From Candidatus Hadarchaeales archaeon (GTDB taxonomy: Archaea; Hadarchaeota; Hadarchaeia; Hadarchaeales; WYZ-LMO6): DNA of 64,000 nt. The stretch covers positions 1 through 64,000 of the forward strand of contig JAVYML010000001.1 of assembly GCA_038736355.1 (NCBI GenBank), in the 5' to 3' direction. Positions 8,852 through 19,001 of the stretch are shown in pieces (within the stretch, counting starts at the first letter, position 1; every line of letters begins with the position of its first letter). The position numbers and the translations under genes were made by a program. The notes below the pieces were generated by a model. That model was not told where the DNA came from. It made no database searches and saw nothing but the letters and a program-made list of their open reading frames with translations.

Positions 8852-9580
8852 ATGATCCTCTCGGTGGTCTCTGCGAAAGGGGGAGTGGGCAAAACCACCA
8901 TAACCGCCAATTTGGGAGTTCTCCTGAACAAAAGGGGAATCAAAGTAGTTTTGGTGGATGCGGATTTGGCCTCTGGGGATTTAACTCTCCAACTGGGTGG
9001 AAAAACTGGAACGAAGGGCCTCCACACCCTCCTCCAGTCCGAGAAAATCTCCGAAGAGGAGGTAACCAAAACTCTGAGTACCGCCTATGGCGTTCCCCTC
9101 TTGCCTGTCATCCCCTCGCTTCGGGGATACTTGAAGGCCAAGTTGGACCTTCTTTCCTCCGTCCTCTCCCATTTGAAGGATCAATACGATCTCGTGCTCG
9201 TGGATACCCCCCCCGGTGTGAACAAAAACTCCATAGTACCTTTAACCGAATCCGACAGGGTGCTATTGATTACCACTCCCGATCCCATCGCTGTGTCAGA
9301 TGTCTCCACCAGTAGGGATGTGGCAGTACTCTTGGAGAAGAGCGTGATGGGGGTGGTAATCAATAGGTTCAGAAAAGGTTTCCTCTTCGGTTCCAAGCAA
9401 CTGAAACCCAGGGAAATAGAAAACATCCTGAAGCTGAAGGAAATGGGGGTTATACCCGAAGACAAAGCGGTGGAAGAGTCCATTCTAGCCAAAAAACCCG
9501 TAGTCCTGCACAAACCTCGCTCTCCAGCCTCCAAAGCTTTTCTCTCCCTCGCCAAAAGGGTAACCGAAGAACTGAGTTAG
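8852..9580 (+). CDS. MinD/ParA-type P-loop ATPase
   Basis: A 242-residue deviant-Walker ATPase. The N-terminus MILSVVSAKGGVGKTTITAN has the signature lysine of the MinD/ParA class. VLVDADLASGDLTLQLGG supplies the switch I aspartate and VLVDTPPGV the Walker B region. Such proteins position membrane or DNA cargo, and in pilus systems they localise the machine. The next genes encode a pilus-type ATPase and its membrane partner, so a positioning role for that machine (as TadZ has) is a fair inference. The ATG follows a GGGAGAG site, with a CTTTTTAAA TATA-like element about 35 bases upstream. Confidence 0.85.
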   Translation: MILSVVSAKGGVGKTTITANLGVLLNKRGIKVVLVDADLASGDLTLQLGGKTGTKGLHTLLQSEKISEEEVTKTLSTAYGVPLLPVIPSLRGYLKAKLDLLSSVLSHLKDQYDLVLVDTPPGVNKNSIVPLTESDRVLLITTPDPIAVSDVSTSRDVAVLLEKSVMGVVINRFRKGFLFGSKQLKPREIENILKLKEMGVIPEDKAVEESILAKKPVVLHKPRSPASKAFLSLAKRVTEELS

Positions 9581-9595
9581 GCTGAAAAAGGTCTA

Positions 9596-9612
9596 CCGAA
9601 AGGCTTTTCAAA
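9596..9612 (+). promoter_or_regulatory. BRE/TATA promoter before the secretion ATPase gene
   Basis: CCGAAAGG followed directly by CTTTTCAAA matches an archaeal BRE plus TATA. CCGAAAG also pairs with CTTTCGG at 9616-9622, giving an inverted repeat around the TATA box that could serve as an operator. Confidence 0.45.
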
Positions 9613-9666
9613 CCTCTTTCGGCATATTAATTGACTGCAGGGGTGGGGGGGTCCAGAGGATCCCCC

Positions 9667-11715
9667 GTGGAAGAAAGAGAAAACGGTCTAGAGGAAACCC
9701 CGGAATACGTCCGGAAGCTGGCCGATAGGTATCCGGCTTTTAAAAAACTCTTAGATTCAGGAGAAGAAACCCCCTCTCCTCCAGACCATCCCTTAAATAA
9801 AACAGGAGGAGAAAAGGAGTGGAGAATGGAGAAGGAAGAATTCGCACAAAGGCTGAAGAGATTGCTCTATACCCCGGAGATTCCCGAGGTACCAGAAGAA
9901 CTCTTCCCAAAGGAGGAAACCCCCGAGTCTGCTGAGGGGAGGGAAATCCTCCGCTCCTTCTCGCTCGGTATAGAGTACTTGGAGGAAAAGGAGGTCAAAG
10001 AAGATGTGGTGGAGCTGAGAAGACTCCTTCTCCTCGTAGAGGAAGGAAAAGAACTCAGGGCTCTAGAGGAAAGGGAAAACTTGGTCCACCAGGAACTCCG
10101 GGAGGGAATAAGGGGTCTCCTCCTGCTCTCCGTGGGAATAGAGCACTTGGTGGAGGAGATGCCTCCCCGAAGGGAAGAGGAGGAAATTTCCCTCGAGCTC
10201 ACTTCCCTTGGCATGCCCCCCTATGACATGAGACTGTTCGGGAAGCTGGAGGAGTTCACTTCCTTTCCCAAGGGATATACAGAAGTAGAAAGGTATTGGA
10301 TAGAGAGGCCCTTTTCCTATGCCGTCATCTTACGGGAGGAAGGAACGGGTCGTTTGAGATACCACTTGGTTGAACCCAAGCTCACCTTTGAAGAACAGAG
10401 AATTCTTCAGGAAATGTGGGAAGAACTGAAAAACAAGCTTCCCTATGAAGTACCTCCAGCGCAGAAGGAGGAACTCTTGGTGAGGGAAATGATGGGAATT
10501 GCCAAGAGGATGGGCATCTCCGATCCCAAAACCCTCTATCGCCTTTACTATTTCCTGAGAAGGGAAAATCTCGGCTTTAGGAAAATAGATGCCTTGCTAA
10601 AGGATCCCATGATCGAGGACATTTCCTGTGATGGCCCGGAGATACCCATCTTCATCTACCATCGCAGATACTACAACATGGAAACCAATATACAGTTCGA
10701 AAGGAGTGAACTGGACCACTTCAATTCCCTCCTCGCGGAAAGGAGTGGCAAACACCTTTCCTTCGCTGAACCCGTGGTGGACGCCAAGCTACCGGATGGG
10801 GCCAGGGTGCAGGTAACTTTTGGTGATGAAATCACCGCAAGGGGGGCCTCCTTCTCCATCAGGAAATGGTTGGGGAAGGTCTTTACCCCAGTGGACCTCA
10901 TAAGGTTCCATACCTTCAGTCCTGAAATGCTTGCCTACCTCTGGCTCGCGATAGAAAACAGGTGCAGCGTGATGGTAATAGGGGGGACGGCGAGTGGGAA
11001 GACTTCCACCCTAAACGCGTTGGCTTTCTTCATCCCACCCGACGCCAAAATCATCTCCATAGAAGATACGAGGGAGCTTTCCCTCTATCAGAAGAACTGG
11101 GTTCCCAATGTCACCAGGGAAATGCTGGGGGTAAAACCCATCGACATGAACGAACTCGTGAAGATTGCCATGAGACAGAGACCAGAATGCCTGATCGTGG
11201 GGGAGGTGAGGGGAATAGAAGCCCAAGCCATGTTCCAAGCCATCTGTACTGGACACACCGCTTTTTGCACCATGCATGCTGGATCCGTTCAGGCCGCCGT
11301 GAACAGGTTGGAGGGAGATCCCATCAACATTCCCAGACCCATGTTGGCCGAACTCGATATCGTATGCCTTCAGCTGCTCACCAACTTGGGGAGCGAAAGG
11401 GTGAGACGCAACCTCCAAATCACCGAATTCGCCGGGCTCGATCCCGTTACCGAGGAGATAAGAGTGGTCGACACCTTCCATTGGGATCCAGCCACCGATA
11501 CCTTCAGGAAGGTGGAGGAGTCCTGGGTACTCAGGGAACTGAGAAGGAATCTGGGCCTCACGCCCATTCAACTCAAGAAGGAACTGAAAAATAGGGAAAA
11601 AGTACTGACCTGGCTCGCCAACCAACCCGAAATCACGCCTTCGGAAATAGCGGATGTGCTCAGCCAGTACTATTATAATCCAGAAAGGGTTCTGAGAAGG
11701 ATTGGGGAAAGCTGA
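9667..11715 (+). CDS. Type II/IV secretion (pilus assembly) ATPase, GspE/FlaI family
   Basis: About 682 residues. A long acidic N-terminal region (residues 1-170) is followed by the GspE/VirB11-type ATPase. Walker A is GGTASGKTS, the Asp box IISIEDTREL, Walker B LIVGEVRG, and the His box TGHTAFCTMHAGS. It powers assembly of an archaeal type IV pilus-like structure with the membrane protein encoded next. GTG at 9667 has an AGAGGA ribosome site at the right distance; a TTG at 9631 would add 12 residues. It lacks the inteins that interrupt the second ATPase of this window, and so shows what those sites look like uninterrupted. Confidence 0.9.
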   Translation: MEERENGLEETPEYVRKLADRYPAFKKLLDSGEETPSPPDHPLNKTGGEKEWRMEKEEFAQRLKRLLYTPEIPEVPEELFPKEETPESAEGREILRSFSLGIEYLEEKEVKEDVVELRRLLLLVEEGKELRALEERENLVHQELREGIRGLLLLSVGIEHLVEEMPPRREEEEISLELTSLGMPPYDMRLFGKLEEFTSFPKGYTEVERYWIERPFSYAVILREEGTGRLRYHLVEPKLTFEEQRILQEMWEELKNKLPYEVPPAQKEELLVREMMGIAKRMGISDPKTLYRLYYFLRRENLGFRKIDALLKDPMIEDISCDGPEIPIFIYHRRYYNMETNIQFERSELDHFNSLLAERSGKHLSFAEPVVDAKLPDGARVQVTFGDEITARGASFSIRKWLGKVFTPVDLIRFHTFSPEMLAYLWLAIENRCSVMVIGGTASGKTSTLNALAFFIPPDAKIISIEDTRELSLYQKNWVPNVTREMLGVKPIDMNELVKIAMRQRPECLIVGEVRGIEAQAMFQAICTGHTAFCTMHAGSVQAAVNRLEGDPINIPRPMLAELDIVCLQLLTNLGSERVRRNLQITEFAGLDPVTEEIRVVDTFHWDPATDTFRKVEESWVLRELRRNLGLTPIQLKKELKNREKVLTWLANQPEITPSEIADVLSQYYYNPERVLRRIGES

Positions 11716-13542
11716 ATGTTCCCCACGCAATTCCTGCTCAGGAGGATCAAAAGGGAAAGGATCGAGGAAGTGCGGTTGGCCCTCCGAAGGGCGAGGATTC
11801 CCCGCTCCGCTAGGGAATTCCTGGAAGAAACCATCAACTTCTCCCTCCTCCTCTTCCTGGCTATCTTCCTGCTGGTCCTCTTCTTGGGTATCAGATATGG
11901 GATTCCCTATTCCCCCCTCTTGGCTTTCCTCTCGGGAGCTGGGGCGGGTTATGGGCTCTACCGCCTTTTCCTCCTGAACCTAGACCACACGGGTAAGGCG
12001 AGGAGCAAGGAAATAGAGGCCAGGCTTCCCCACGCCATTGCCTTCATGCTGGCCATGAGCAAGGGAGGAATGGGGATCATAAGGATCTTCAAAGAACTCA
12101 GCAAGAGGAAGGACGATTATGGAGAGATATGCAAAGAAGCTGGCACCATCGTCAGGAACGTGGAAGTCTTCGGTATGTCCCCCGTCCAAGCCATCATGGA
12201 TGTGGCCGAAACCACACCTTCCGAAAAATTCAAGGAATTCCTCAAAACCCTCTCCACGGTGGTGGAAACCGGGACCAGCCTTAGCGATTTCCTCGCCTCC
12301 CGCTGTGAAAAGGCCTACTTCGAAGCCAAGGATGCCCAACTCAAGTCTTTCGAGACAGTGGCCATCATAGCGGAGATTTCCACCATCACCATAGGCCTTC
12401 TTCCCTTCCTCCTACTGGTTACCCTTCTCCCCCTCCAGATGATGAGTCCCATTCCCTCCATCGTCCTTTACGCCACGGTATACTTGGCCATCCCCTTGGG
12501 TTCTGCCCTTTTCATTTTCCTCCTTTCCCAGTACTCACCCTGGGAGGCCAAGCATCCTCCAAAGACCCCAGGAGTTAGAGGTTTGGGAAGGAGGGGAAGC
12601 TTCTGGATGGAGACTCCAAGGAGGCTCTTCTCCTTCCTCAAAACCCTTCCAGAAGACCCCATAAGGGTTTTCTACCTTTCCCTCCCTGCCGCCCTTTTCT
12701 TTTCCCTCCTGAGGTTCATGGGTTTTCTGAACTTGGAAACAGGATTGGGCCTCGAACCCAAGCCCGAAACCACTTTCGTGCTTTCGCTCGTGATCGCCCT
12801 CCTTCCCTTCATCATCCTCCATGAACTGAGGGAGAGAAGGCTGGAGAAGATCATCACCATCACCCCCGATTACCTCTCCTCCTTGGCCGCTGCCGTCTCT
12901 TCCGGCCTGCCTCCAGCCAAAGCCATCAGAACCCTCCCACCCGAACGCTTCGGCGCTTTGGCTCCCGAGTTGGCCAAGGTGAAGAGGGATATAGAGTGGG
13001 GAAGTTCGGCCTCTCAGGCCCTTTCCGAAATGGAGAGGAGGATCAAGAGCGGGCTCCTCATGAGAGTGATTTCGGTCATGAACGTCGCCAGCGCCGCCAC
13101 TAGCAACATAGGCGATGTGTTAAACGTGCTCGCCAAGGATGTTTCGACGGAGGTTCTCCTGAAGAGGGAGCGCAGGGCGCAAACCTTCACCTATGTCCTG
13201 ATAGCCTACATGATCTTCGCCGTTTTCACCATCACGGCCGTCGGAATGGTGGTGGTTTTTGTTCCGGCCCTTCCCACCCAGAACATAGAAATGCCAGGCG
13301 GGATGGGGATAGGGATCAGCCCCATCAACCCGGAGCTGGTGAAAACCCTCTTCTATCATGCCGTACTGATACAAGGATTTGCATTGGGCATCCTGGCTGG
13401 ACAGTTCAGGACCGGTAGGATAAGGGATGGACTCAAACATTCCCTTCTCATGTGCGTGATGGGCTGGCTTATCTTCACGGGAGCAGAACTCCTGCCCCTT
13501 TCTTCCTTCCTGAAACTTCCCACCGTTCCCACTCCGAGGTGA
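11716..13542 (+). CDS. Pilus assembly platform membrane protein with two T2SF domains (TadC/FlaJ-like)
   Basis: A 608-residue polytopic protein starting right after the stop of the ATPase gene. Two type II secretion F domains are visible: one around residues 90-200 (LPHAIAFMLAMSKGGMGI) and a second around residues 375-500 (LSSLAAAVSSGLPPAKAIRTL), each followed by paired membrane helices. It would form the inner-membrane platform on which the ATPase acts. In the KlbA cluster further right the same role is split over two single-domain proteins, so the two clusters differ in gene architecture. Confidence 0.88.
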   Translation: MFPTQFLLRRIKRERIEEVRLALRRARIPRSAREFLEETINFSLLLFLAIFLLVLFLGIRYGIPYSPLLAFLSGAGAGYGLYRLFLLNLDHTGKARSKEIEARLPHAIAFMLAMSKGGMGIIRIFKELSKRKDDYGEICKEAGTIVRNVEVFGMSPVQAIMDVAETTPSEKFKEFLKTLSTVVETGTSLSDFLASRCEKAYFEAKDAQLKSFETVAIIAEISTITIGLLPFLLLVTLLPLQMMSPIPSIVLYATVYLAIPLGSALFIFLLSQYSPWEAKHPPKTPGVRGLGRRGSFWMETPRRLFSFLKTLPEDPIRVFYLSLPAALFFSLLRFMGFLNLETGLGLEPKPETTFVLSLVIALLPFIILHELRERRLEKIITITPDYLSSLAAAVSSGLPPAKAIRTLPPERFGALAPELAKVKRDIEWGSSASQALSEMERRIKSGLLMRVISVMNVASAATSNIGDVLNVLAKDVSTEVLLKRERRAQTFTYVLIAYMIFAVFTITAVGMVVVFVPALPTQNIEMPGGMGIGISPINPELVKTLFYHAVLIQGFALGILAGQFRTGRIRDGLKHSLLMCVMGWLIFTGAELLPLSSFLKLPTVPTPR

Positions 13543-13549
13543 ATCATTA

Positions 13550-13566
13550 CCGAAAAGCATAAAAGG
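13550..13566 (+). promoter_or_regulatory. BRE/TATA promoter of the thermosome gene
   Basis: CCGAAAAG followed by CATAAAAGG is a textbook archaeal BRE/TATA. Transcription would start near 13588, leaving a leader of about 25 nt that contains an AGGTGAT ribosome site before the ATG. Confidence 0.65.
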
Positions 13567-13613
13567 AAGATGTTTCATTTCCAATATGAGCTATCGAGTT
13601 CTAGGTGATAATC

Positions 13614-15260
13614 ATGGCAACTAAGCCCATCCTCATCCTGCCGGAGGGTGCGACGAGGCTGGTGGGAAGGGATGCTAAGCGCATGAACATCGCTGCAGCC
13701 AAGATAGTGGCTGAAGCCGTGAGGACCACCCTCGGTCCCAGGGGAATGGATAAGATGATGGTCGATACCCTGGGAGATGTCACGGTCACCAACGATGGTG
13801 TCACCATCTTGAAGGAAATGGATGTGGAGCATCCAGCCGCCAAGATGATGGTGGAAGTGGCCAAAACCATGGATGAAGAGGTGAAGGATGGAACCACCAC
13901 GGCGGTGGTGTTGGCCGGAGCCCTCCTTCACCAGGCCGAAAGACTTTTGGATCAGGGCATTCATCCCATGATCATCGTTACCGGTTATAGGATGGCCGCC
14001 GATAAGGCCAAGGAAATCTTGGAGGAGTTGGCCGAACAGACTTCCATCGATGACACCGAAACCCTACGCAAGATCGCCATGACCTCCATGACGGGGAAGA
14101 AGTCGGAGGGAGCCAGGGAAAAGCTGGCCGACCTGGCCGTGGAGGCCATCAGGAGGATTGCCGATAAGACCGATGGAAAGTACAGGGTTGATCTCGACTA
14201 CGTGGGAATAGAGAAAAAGGCTGGAGGAAGCATGGAAGATTCCCAACTCGTGAATGGTCTCATTTTGGACAAGGAAAGGGTTCACCCGGGCATGCCTGAA
14301 GTGGTGAAGAATGCGAAAATCGCCCTCCTCGATTTGCCCTTGGAGATAAAGAAGACGGAGACCGATGCCGAAATAAGGGTTACCAGGCCGGAACAGCTCA
14401 GGGCCTTCTTGGACCAGGAGGAAAAGATGCTCAAGGAGATGGTGGAGAAGATCTCCTCTGTGGGGGCCAACGTGGTCTTCTGCCAGAAGGGAATAGACGA
14501 TTTGGCCCAACACTACCTCGCCAAGGCCAAGATCCTGGCCGCCAGGAGGGTGAAGAAGTCTGACATGGAGAAGCTCGCGAGGGCCACTGGAGGAAAGATT
14601 GTGACCAACTTGGATGACCTGACACCCGCAGAGCTTGGAAAGGCTGGGGTGGTAGAGGAGAGGAAGATCGGTGACAAGAAGTTCATCTTCGTGAGGGATT
14701 GTGAGAACCCGAAGGCTGTGGGTATCCTGGTGAGGGGAGGTTCCGAACACGTCACCGATGAGATAGAGAGGGGCCTGACCGATGCCCTAGGAGTGGTGGC
14801 AGCCGTGGTGGAGGATGGCAAGTACGTGTATGGAGGAGGAGCTCCTGAGATGGCCCTCTCCACTAGGCTGAGGGATTATGCAGACACGGTAGGCGGGAGG
14901 GAAGCCCTAGCCGTGAAAGCTTTCGCGGATGCCCTGGAAATCATTCCGAAGACCTTGGCCGAGAACGCAGGTATGGACAGCGTGGATGTTCTGGTAGAGC
15001 TCAGGGCCAAGCATGCCAAGCCCGATGGCAAGTACTATGGGGTGGACGTTTACAGCGGAAAGGTGGAGGACATGAGAAAGCTAGGGGTTTGTGAACCCCT
15101 GAGGGTGAAGACGCAGGCCATCAAATCCGCGGCGGAAGCCGCCATCATGATCCTCAGAATAGACGATGTCATCGCCGCCGCCAAGAAATCTTTCCCCTCA
15201 CCCAAGACGGGAGAGGAGGGTGGCGGGGAGAAGACTGAGACGGAAACGGAAAGTGACTGA
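13614..15260 (+). CDS. ths: Thermosome subunit (group II chaperonin)
   Basis: A 548-residue ATP-dependent folding chaperonin forming double rings in the cytosol. Visible marks are the N-terminal [20 protein letters not shown], the ATP-site LGPRGMDKM and [17 protein letters not shown], and the C-terminal [15 protein letters not shown] segment. The C-terminal tail is glycine- and glutamate-rich and acidic rather than the GGM repeat of some homologues. The ATG after AGGTGATAATC was chosen; a GTG three codons earlier would put the ribosome site inside the gene. It is monocistronic with its own BRE/TATA. The next genes are convergent. Confidence 0.97.
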   Translation: MATKPILILPEGATRLVGRDAKRMNIAAAKIVAEAVRTTLGPRGMDKMMVDTLGDVTVTNDGVTILKEMDVEHPAAKMMVEVAKTMDEEVKDGTTTAVVLAGALLHQAERLLDQGIHPMIIVTGYRMAADKAKEILEELAEQTSIDDTETLRKIAMTSMTGKKSEGAREKLADLAVEAIRRIADKTDGKYRVDLDYVGIEKKAGGSMEDSQLVNGLILDKERVHPGMPEVVKNAKIALLDLPLEIKKTETDAEIRVTRPEQLRAFLDQEEKMLKEMVEKISSVGANVVFCQKGIDDLAQHYLAKAKILAARRVKKSDMEKLARATGGKIVTNLDDLTPAELGKAGVVEERKIGDKKFIFVRDCENPKAVGILVRGGSEHVTDEIERGLTDALGVVAAVVEDGKYVYGGGAPEMALSTRLRDYADTVGGREALAVKAFADALEIIPKTLAENAGMDSVDVLVELRAKHAKPDGKYYGVDVYSGKVEDMRKLGVCEPLRVKTQAIKSAAEAAIMILRIDDVIAAAKKSFPSPKTGEEGGGEKTETETESD

Positions 15261-15289
15261 TAGACTTCCCGCTTTTTCTAGGATTTTTC

Positions 15290-15751
15290 TTAGGGAAGGA
15301 AGACGGCTATGGCCACTGCTGCCCCGTGATGCTTCACCACGTGACCTGCTGAAACGGAAGTGACCTTAGTGGGTTCTAATCCCCTTTCCTCCATCATGTA
15401 TTTCACCATGGCCTCTGCAGTCTTACCGGCCGTCCTTTCCGAGACCCCGATATCGTGGTATTCGGAAATCATGCCATGGGAATTCTCGCTCATGGCCACC
15501 CCTAGGGCAGCGGCTATTTTCTGACCGGGGGTGGAGCTACAGATCTTCGAAATGACCACCGGTGTGAGGGTCCCCGGTGGAAGGGAGGGAAGCTCGGAAA
15601 GGACACAACCTTGGGGGAGGATGCTGGATACGGGAATGAGGTTGAGCTCCCCTACCCCCGCCTTCCTCAAAGCATTGTCCAAGGCCACTAGCTCAAAGGG
15701 TCCTTCAGCACTAGCCGAAACCAGTGCGAACCTCTTTGGAGTAGTCCACAC
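15290..15751 (-). CDS. pdaD: Pyruvoyl-dependent arginine decarboxylase
   Basis: A 153-residue proenzyme converting arginine to agmatine for polyamine synthesis. The segment LIPVSSILPQG contains the self-cleavage Ser-Ser pair (residues 42-43), which yields the beta chain and the pyruvoyl-capped alpha chain. KICSSTPGQKIAAALGVA and ISEYHDIG also match the archaeal family, and the length is typical. The GTG start lies one base after the stop of AMP phosphorylase, so the two are almost certainly co-transcribed. Agmatine in archaea also serves modification of the tRNA-Ile wobble base. Confidence 0.93.
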   Translation of the reverse strand: MWTTPKRFALVSASAEGPFELVALDNALRKAGVGELNLIPVSSILPQGCVLSELPSLPPGTLTPVVISKICSSTPGQKIAAALGVAMSENSHGMISEYHDIGVSERTAGKTAEAMVKYMMEERGLEPTKVTSVSAGHVVKHHGAAVAIAVFLP

Positions 15752-15752
15752 C

Positions 15753-17282
15753 CTACCACTCCCTCGGTCTGTCCGTGAGTCTTTCCAGCATCATTCCCTC
15801 TATCCTCATCGGGAAACTGCGCGAGACCACCTTCAACGCCTCCTCGAGCTTGCCCTCATGTTCTGCATAAATTTCAAACAACTTTTCCCCCCTATTAACT
15901 TTATGCCCTCTTTTCACGAAGAGTTTCACTCCTGCTCCCTTACTCCTTGGCGCTCCCGCCGCACAGGCTATGGCCGTGATCCTCTCGTTGTAGATATGGG
16001 TAACATAGCCATCGAGAGGAGCCTCCACCGTGAACCTTTTATCCCCCACTGGGAGGTCCTCGGGCTTCACCTTGGGATCTCCTCCCTGGGCCTCGATCAT
16101 TTCCCTCATCTTGGCCTCCGCCTTTCCCGATTTCAAGAGCTCCCAAGCCACCTCTTTCCCCCTTCCGAGCGGGGCTTTCCCCCCCATCTCCAGCATCACA
16201 CCCGCCAGGCTCAGTGCCTTCTCCCTTAGGCTGTTGGGACCTTCACCCCTAAGGGCTTCCAGGGCCTCCCTAGCCTCCAAGGCCGGACCAACCGTCCTCC
16301 CCAACGGCTGACCACCATAGGTCAGGGCCACCTCCACCCTCACGCGTAACCTCCTTCCCAGTTCCATGAAATCCTGGGCTAGCGAACGTGCCTCTTCCAT
16401 TTCCCTCACCTTCGCACCGGGGCCTGTGGGCAAATCTATGAGGATGTACTGGGCTCCCTCTGCCAGCTTCTTGGCCATCACGCTCGCCAACATCTGGCAG
16501 GGTGGATCGATACGCAATACCCGCTCGGTCCTTATCAGGAGATCATCGGCTGGGGCTAGATTGACTGAACCCCCCCAAGCGATTATTCCTCCCACCCTTT
16601 CCACGATCTCCTTGATTTCTCCCAGACTGAAACTCACGTTGGCTAGAACCTCCATCACATCGGCCGTGCCAGCGGCACTCGTGATGGCCCTGCTGCTGGT
16701 CTTGGGTACGGTCAAACCCCCCGCCACTGCCAAGGGAACCGTCACCAGTGCATACTTGTTCCCCGGGACCCCTCCTATGCTATGAACATCCACCACCGGT
16801 CCCCTCTCCAGCCTCAATTTTTCTCCCGTCTCCACCATGTGAAGGGTAAGGGAAACTATCTCCTCCATGGACATTCCCCTCGTGTATTCCGCCACCACGA
16901 AGGCGGAAATCTCCGTGGGGGTGAGGTTGTTTTGGACGATGTCCCTGATTATTTCCCCTATTTCTTCATGCGTGAGACGCTTTCCCTCCATCTTCTTCCT
17001 TATGGCCTCAACCGAAGGGGGAGGGGGAAGGGGAGAGACCGTTACCCTATCCCCCTTCTTCAATCCCAATCCCCTCGAGACCTCCAGCAGGGTTCCCACT
17101 TCCCCCCTTTCCACCATCTTTCCCGTGAGGTTCACGGCCGCCACCACCGAGGAGGAGGGGGTGGAGAGCTTTACCCTATCTCCGACATAAAGCCCCAGCT
17201 CTTCTGCATCACGTTCGTGGAGGAGGATCAGGTTGTATCCTGATTCCATCTCGATGGGTCTAACCGTGAAGATGGGTGTCAT
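15753..17282 (-). CDS. deoA: AMP phosphorylase
   Basis: About 509 residues. Catalyses phosphorolysis of AMP to ribose-1,5-bisphosphate, the entry to the archaeal pathway feeding type III RuBisCO. An N-terminal domain specific to archaeal AMPpase (about 80 residues, LILLHERDAEELGLYVGDRV) precedes the thymidine-phosphorylase fold. Within that fold are VDVHSIGGVPGNKYA, the phosphate loop KTSSRAITSAAGTADVMEV, and WGGSVNLAPADD. The ATG giving MTPIFTVRP is preferred; the GTG eight codons upstream has no ribosome site. Other genes of the pathway are not in the window. Confidence 0.93.
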   Translation of the reverse strand: MTPIFTVRPIEMESGYNLILLHERDAEELGLYVGDRVKLSTPSSSVVAAVNLTGKMVERGEVGTLLEVSRGLGLKKGDRVTVSPLPPPPSVEAIRKKMEGKRLTHEEIGEIIRDIVQNNLTPTEISAFVVAEYTRGMSMEEIVSLTLHMVETGEKLRLERGPVVDVHSIGGVPGNKYALVTVPLAVAGGLTVPKTSSRAITSAAGTADVMEVLANVSFSLGEIKEIVERVGGIIAWGGSVNLAPADDLLIRTERVLRIDPPCQMLASVMAKKLAEGAQYILIDLPTGPGAKVREMEEARSLAQDFMELGRRLRVRVEVALTYGGQPLGRTVGPALEAREALEALRGEGPNSLREKALSLAGVMLEMGGKAPLGRGKEVAWELLKSGKAEAKMREMIEAQGGDPKVKPEDLPVGDKRFTVEAPLDGYVTHIYNERITAIACAAGAPRSKGAGVKLFVKRGHKVNRGEKLFEIYAEHEGKLEEALKVVSRSFPMRIEGMMLERLTDRPREW

Positions 17283-17322
17283 CCCTTTCTTTTTCCAACT
17301 TTCCACCTAATTTAGTTGTTCC

Positions 17323-18126
17323 CTAGTAAACGATCACGCTGTGCACGCTGGGCAAAGCCCTGAGCTCCTCTATGACCTTTCCCTTCAGGGGTTGGTCGGT
17401 TACTATCGTGATCTTGGGAAAGGGAACGAGGTAGGGATCGTCTGCCACCACCTGCCTCACGCTCACCTTGAACTTAGAAAGGACTTCCGCCACCTCGTGG
17501 AGGATACCTGGTTTGGTGGCATCCTCCGCCGTGATCTCCACCACCCCCAACCCCAGGTGGTGCGCCACGGTTTTGAGGTAGGGAAAGGGTTCGAGGTTGG
17601 AGAAGAGGGGACCAAGTTTCTCATCCCCGAGGAGGGTCATGGCCGTAGTTTCCACGGTCCTCCTGTCCACTCCTGCCTCCTTCGCCACCTGCACGGAGGG
17701 TACCCTCAAGTTCTTGCACATGACCTTTCCCCCCTCCCCCACCCTTAGACCATGGGAGAAGAGAACCTTCGCTACCTGGAGCTGGGCGGGATATTCCCTG
17801 AAGACCCTGTTGAGGTGCTCCCACCACTCGGGCCCACGAAGCCTCTCGGCTTGTTTTTGGGTGGATCGGGAAATGATCACCCTCATGACGGTCTCGGCGA
17901 TCTCCGGGTCCAAACGGAGCTCCTTGGCCATTTTTCTGGCCCTTTCTATTACCTCGGCTTCTCTCCTCTCATCCCTCAGGGGTCTTCCTTCCAACTCCTT
18001 CACCCTCGCTATTTCCTCCGCCAGTTCCATTCTGCGGGCCAAAAGCCCCACGAGCTGACGATCTATTTCGTCTATCTCCGCCCTCAATTCTTCCAGTCCC
18101 TTCCCCTTTCGTTCGGGAGCGGACAC
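17323..18126 (-). CDS. Chorismate mutase fused to a winged-helix/ACT regulatory module
   Basis: A 267-residue protein. Residues of about 10-95 are an AroQ-type chorismate mutase (IDEIDRQLVGLLARRMELAEEI, then IISRSTQKQAER), turning chorismate into prephenate. Residues of about 140-175 look like a helix-turn-helix (VPSVQVAKEAGVDRRTVE). Residues of about 195-267 form an ACT domain (GILHEVAEVLSKFKVSVRQV), the usual amino-acid sensor. It ends the aromatic operon; its start overlaps the shikimate kinase stop by one base. The mutase assignment is firm. Whether the rest only gives feedback control or also binds DNA is open. Confidence 0.85.
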   Translation of the reverse strand: MSAPERKGKGLEELRAEIDEIDRQLVGLLARRMELAEEIARVKELEGRPLRDERREAEVIERARKMAKELRLDPEIAETVMRVIISRSTQKQAERLRGPEWWEHLNRVFREYPAQLQVAKVLFSHGLRVGEGGKVMCKNLRVPSVQVAKEAGVDRRTVETTAMTLLGDEKLGPLFSNLEPFPYLKTVAHHLGLGVVEITAEDATKPGILHEVAEVLSKFKVSVRQVVADDPYLVPFPKITIVTDQPLKGKVIEELRALPSVHSVIVY

Positions 18127-19001
18127 TACCCCACCCTCGCCCCTTCCGGGGAGGGCCGGGTTAAAAGCACCCTACCCTCCCTCCTTTCCCAAGCCTCCTT
18201 TATACGTCGTGTCTTGGAGGGCTCGCAAACTGCCACGGTGGCTGGACCCTTCCCCGTGAGCCCTGCCGCCAAAGCTCCCAAGGAGAGGGCTTCGAGGGCC
18301 ACGGAGGGATCATGCCCCAGCACCTGTGCATACAAGAGGCCGTTCACCGTCATGGCCCCCCAGATGTTTCCCAGCAGGGCTTGGCGATGCAGCTGTTCCA
18401 CCATTCCAACTATCGGCCTTAAGGTCTCCCTCCTCACCTGGGAGGTGTAGAGTTTGTGGGGAGGAAGGTGGACGAGTACCTCCAGCTCGGGATCGACCTC
18501 AAACCTCCTGAGGATCCTCCTCCTCAGGTTATCCGTCAATACCCCTCCCCCCAAGTAAGAAGCGGCGGCATCGTCGAAGGCACCCGTAAGGGTCACACCC
18601 TCCTCCAACGAAGCCTGAATGGCCAGTTCGAGAACCTCCCTCGCCTTGGGTTTCTTTCCCAAGGCATCGAAGGTGGCCAGCACCGCAGCATTACTGGCGG
18701 CACTGCTGCTGGAGAGTCCCACCGCAATGGGGACCCCTGCTGTCGTCTTTACCCTCGCCCCATACTCCCCCCACAAACCCTCCCTTTCCAAGACTTTCCT
18801 CACGCATCTCTCCACCAACGAGGGGCTTTCCCTAGCCCCCCTCACCTCTCCCTTTACCCCCTTCCCACCCTCTATCAGTTCCACCTCCGCTTCCACCCTA
18901 AGCTCCACGGCAAAGGCCCCTCCCTTTCCCGTTGAGAGGGCATTTATCACGGTGGCAGAACCACAGGCAGAAGCCCTCCCCCTCAACCTCTCCCACCCCA
19001 C
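18126..19001 (-). CDS. aroK: Archaeal shikimate kinase (GHMP family)
   Basis: A 291-residue GHMP kinase phosphorylating shikimate in the chorismate pathway, unrelated to the bacterial P-loop enzyme. It begins [15 protein letters not shown] like archaeal AroK. The GHMP ATP loop is [17 protein letters not shown], and the third motif is [12 protein letters not shown]. It overlaps chorismate synthase upstream by 19 bases and chorismate mutase downstream by one base, so the pathway genes are tightly coupled. Other GHMP kinases (homoserine, mevalonate) are unlikely given the N-terminus and neighbours. Confidence 0.93.
   Translation of the reverse strand: MGWERLRGRASACGSATVINALSTGKGGAFAVELRVEAEVELIEGGKGVKGEVRGARESPSLVERCVRKVLEREGLWGEYGARVKTTAGVPIAVGLSSSSAASNAAVLATFDALGKKPKAREVLELAIQASLEEGVTLTGAFDDAAASYLGGGVLTDNLRRRILRRFEVDPELEVLVHLPPHKLYTSQVRRETLRPIVGMVEQLHRQALLGNIWGAMTVNGLLYAQVLGHDPSVALEALSLGALAAGLTGKGPATVAVCEPSKTRRIKEAWERREGRVLLTRPSPEGARVG

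Noticed and set aside
9596-9622. Intrinsic terminator hairpin after the MinD-like gene
   Set aside because: No U-run follows; the position and BRE/TATA match favour a promoter.
13605-13613. GTG start three codons before the thermosome ATG
   Set aside because: It lies inside the AGGTGAT ribosome site, and homologues begin near MATKPIL.
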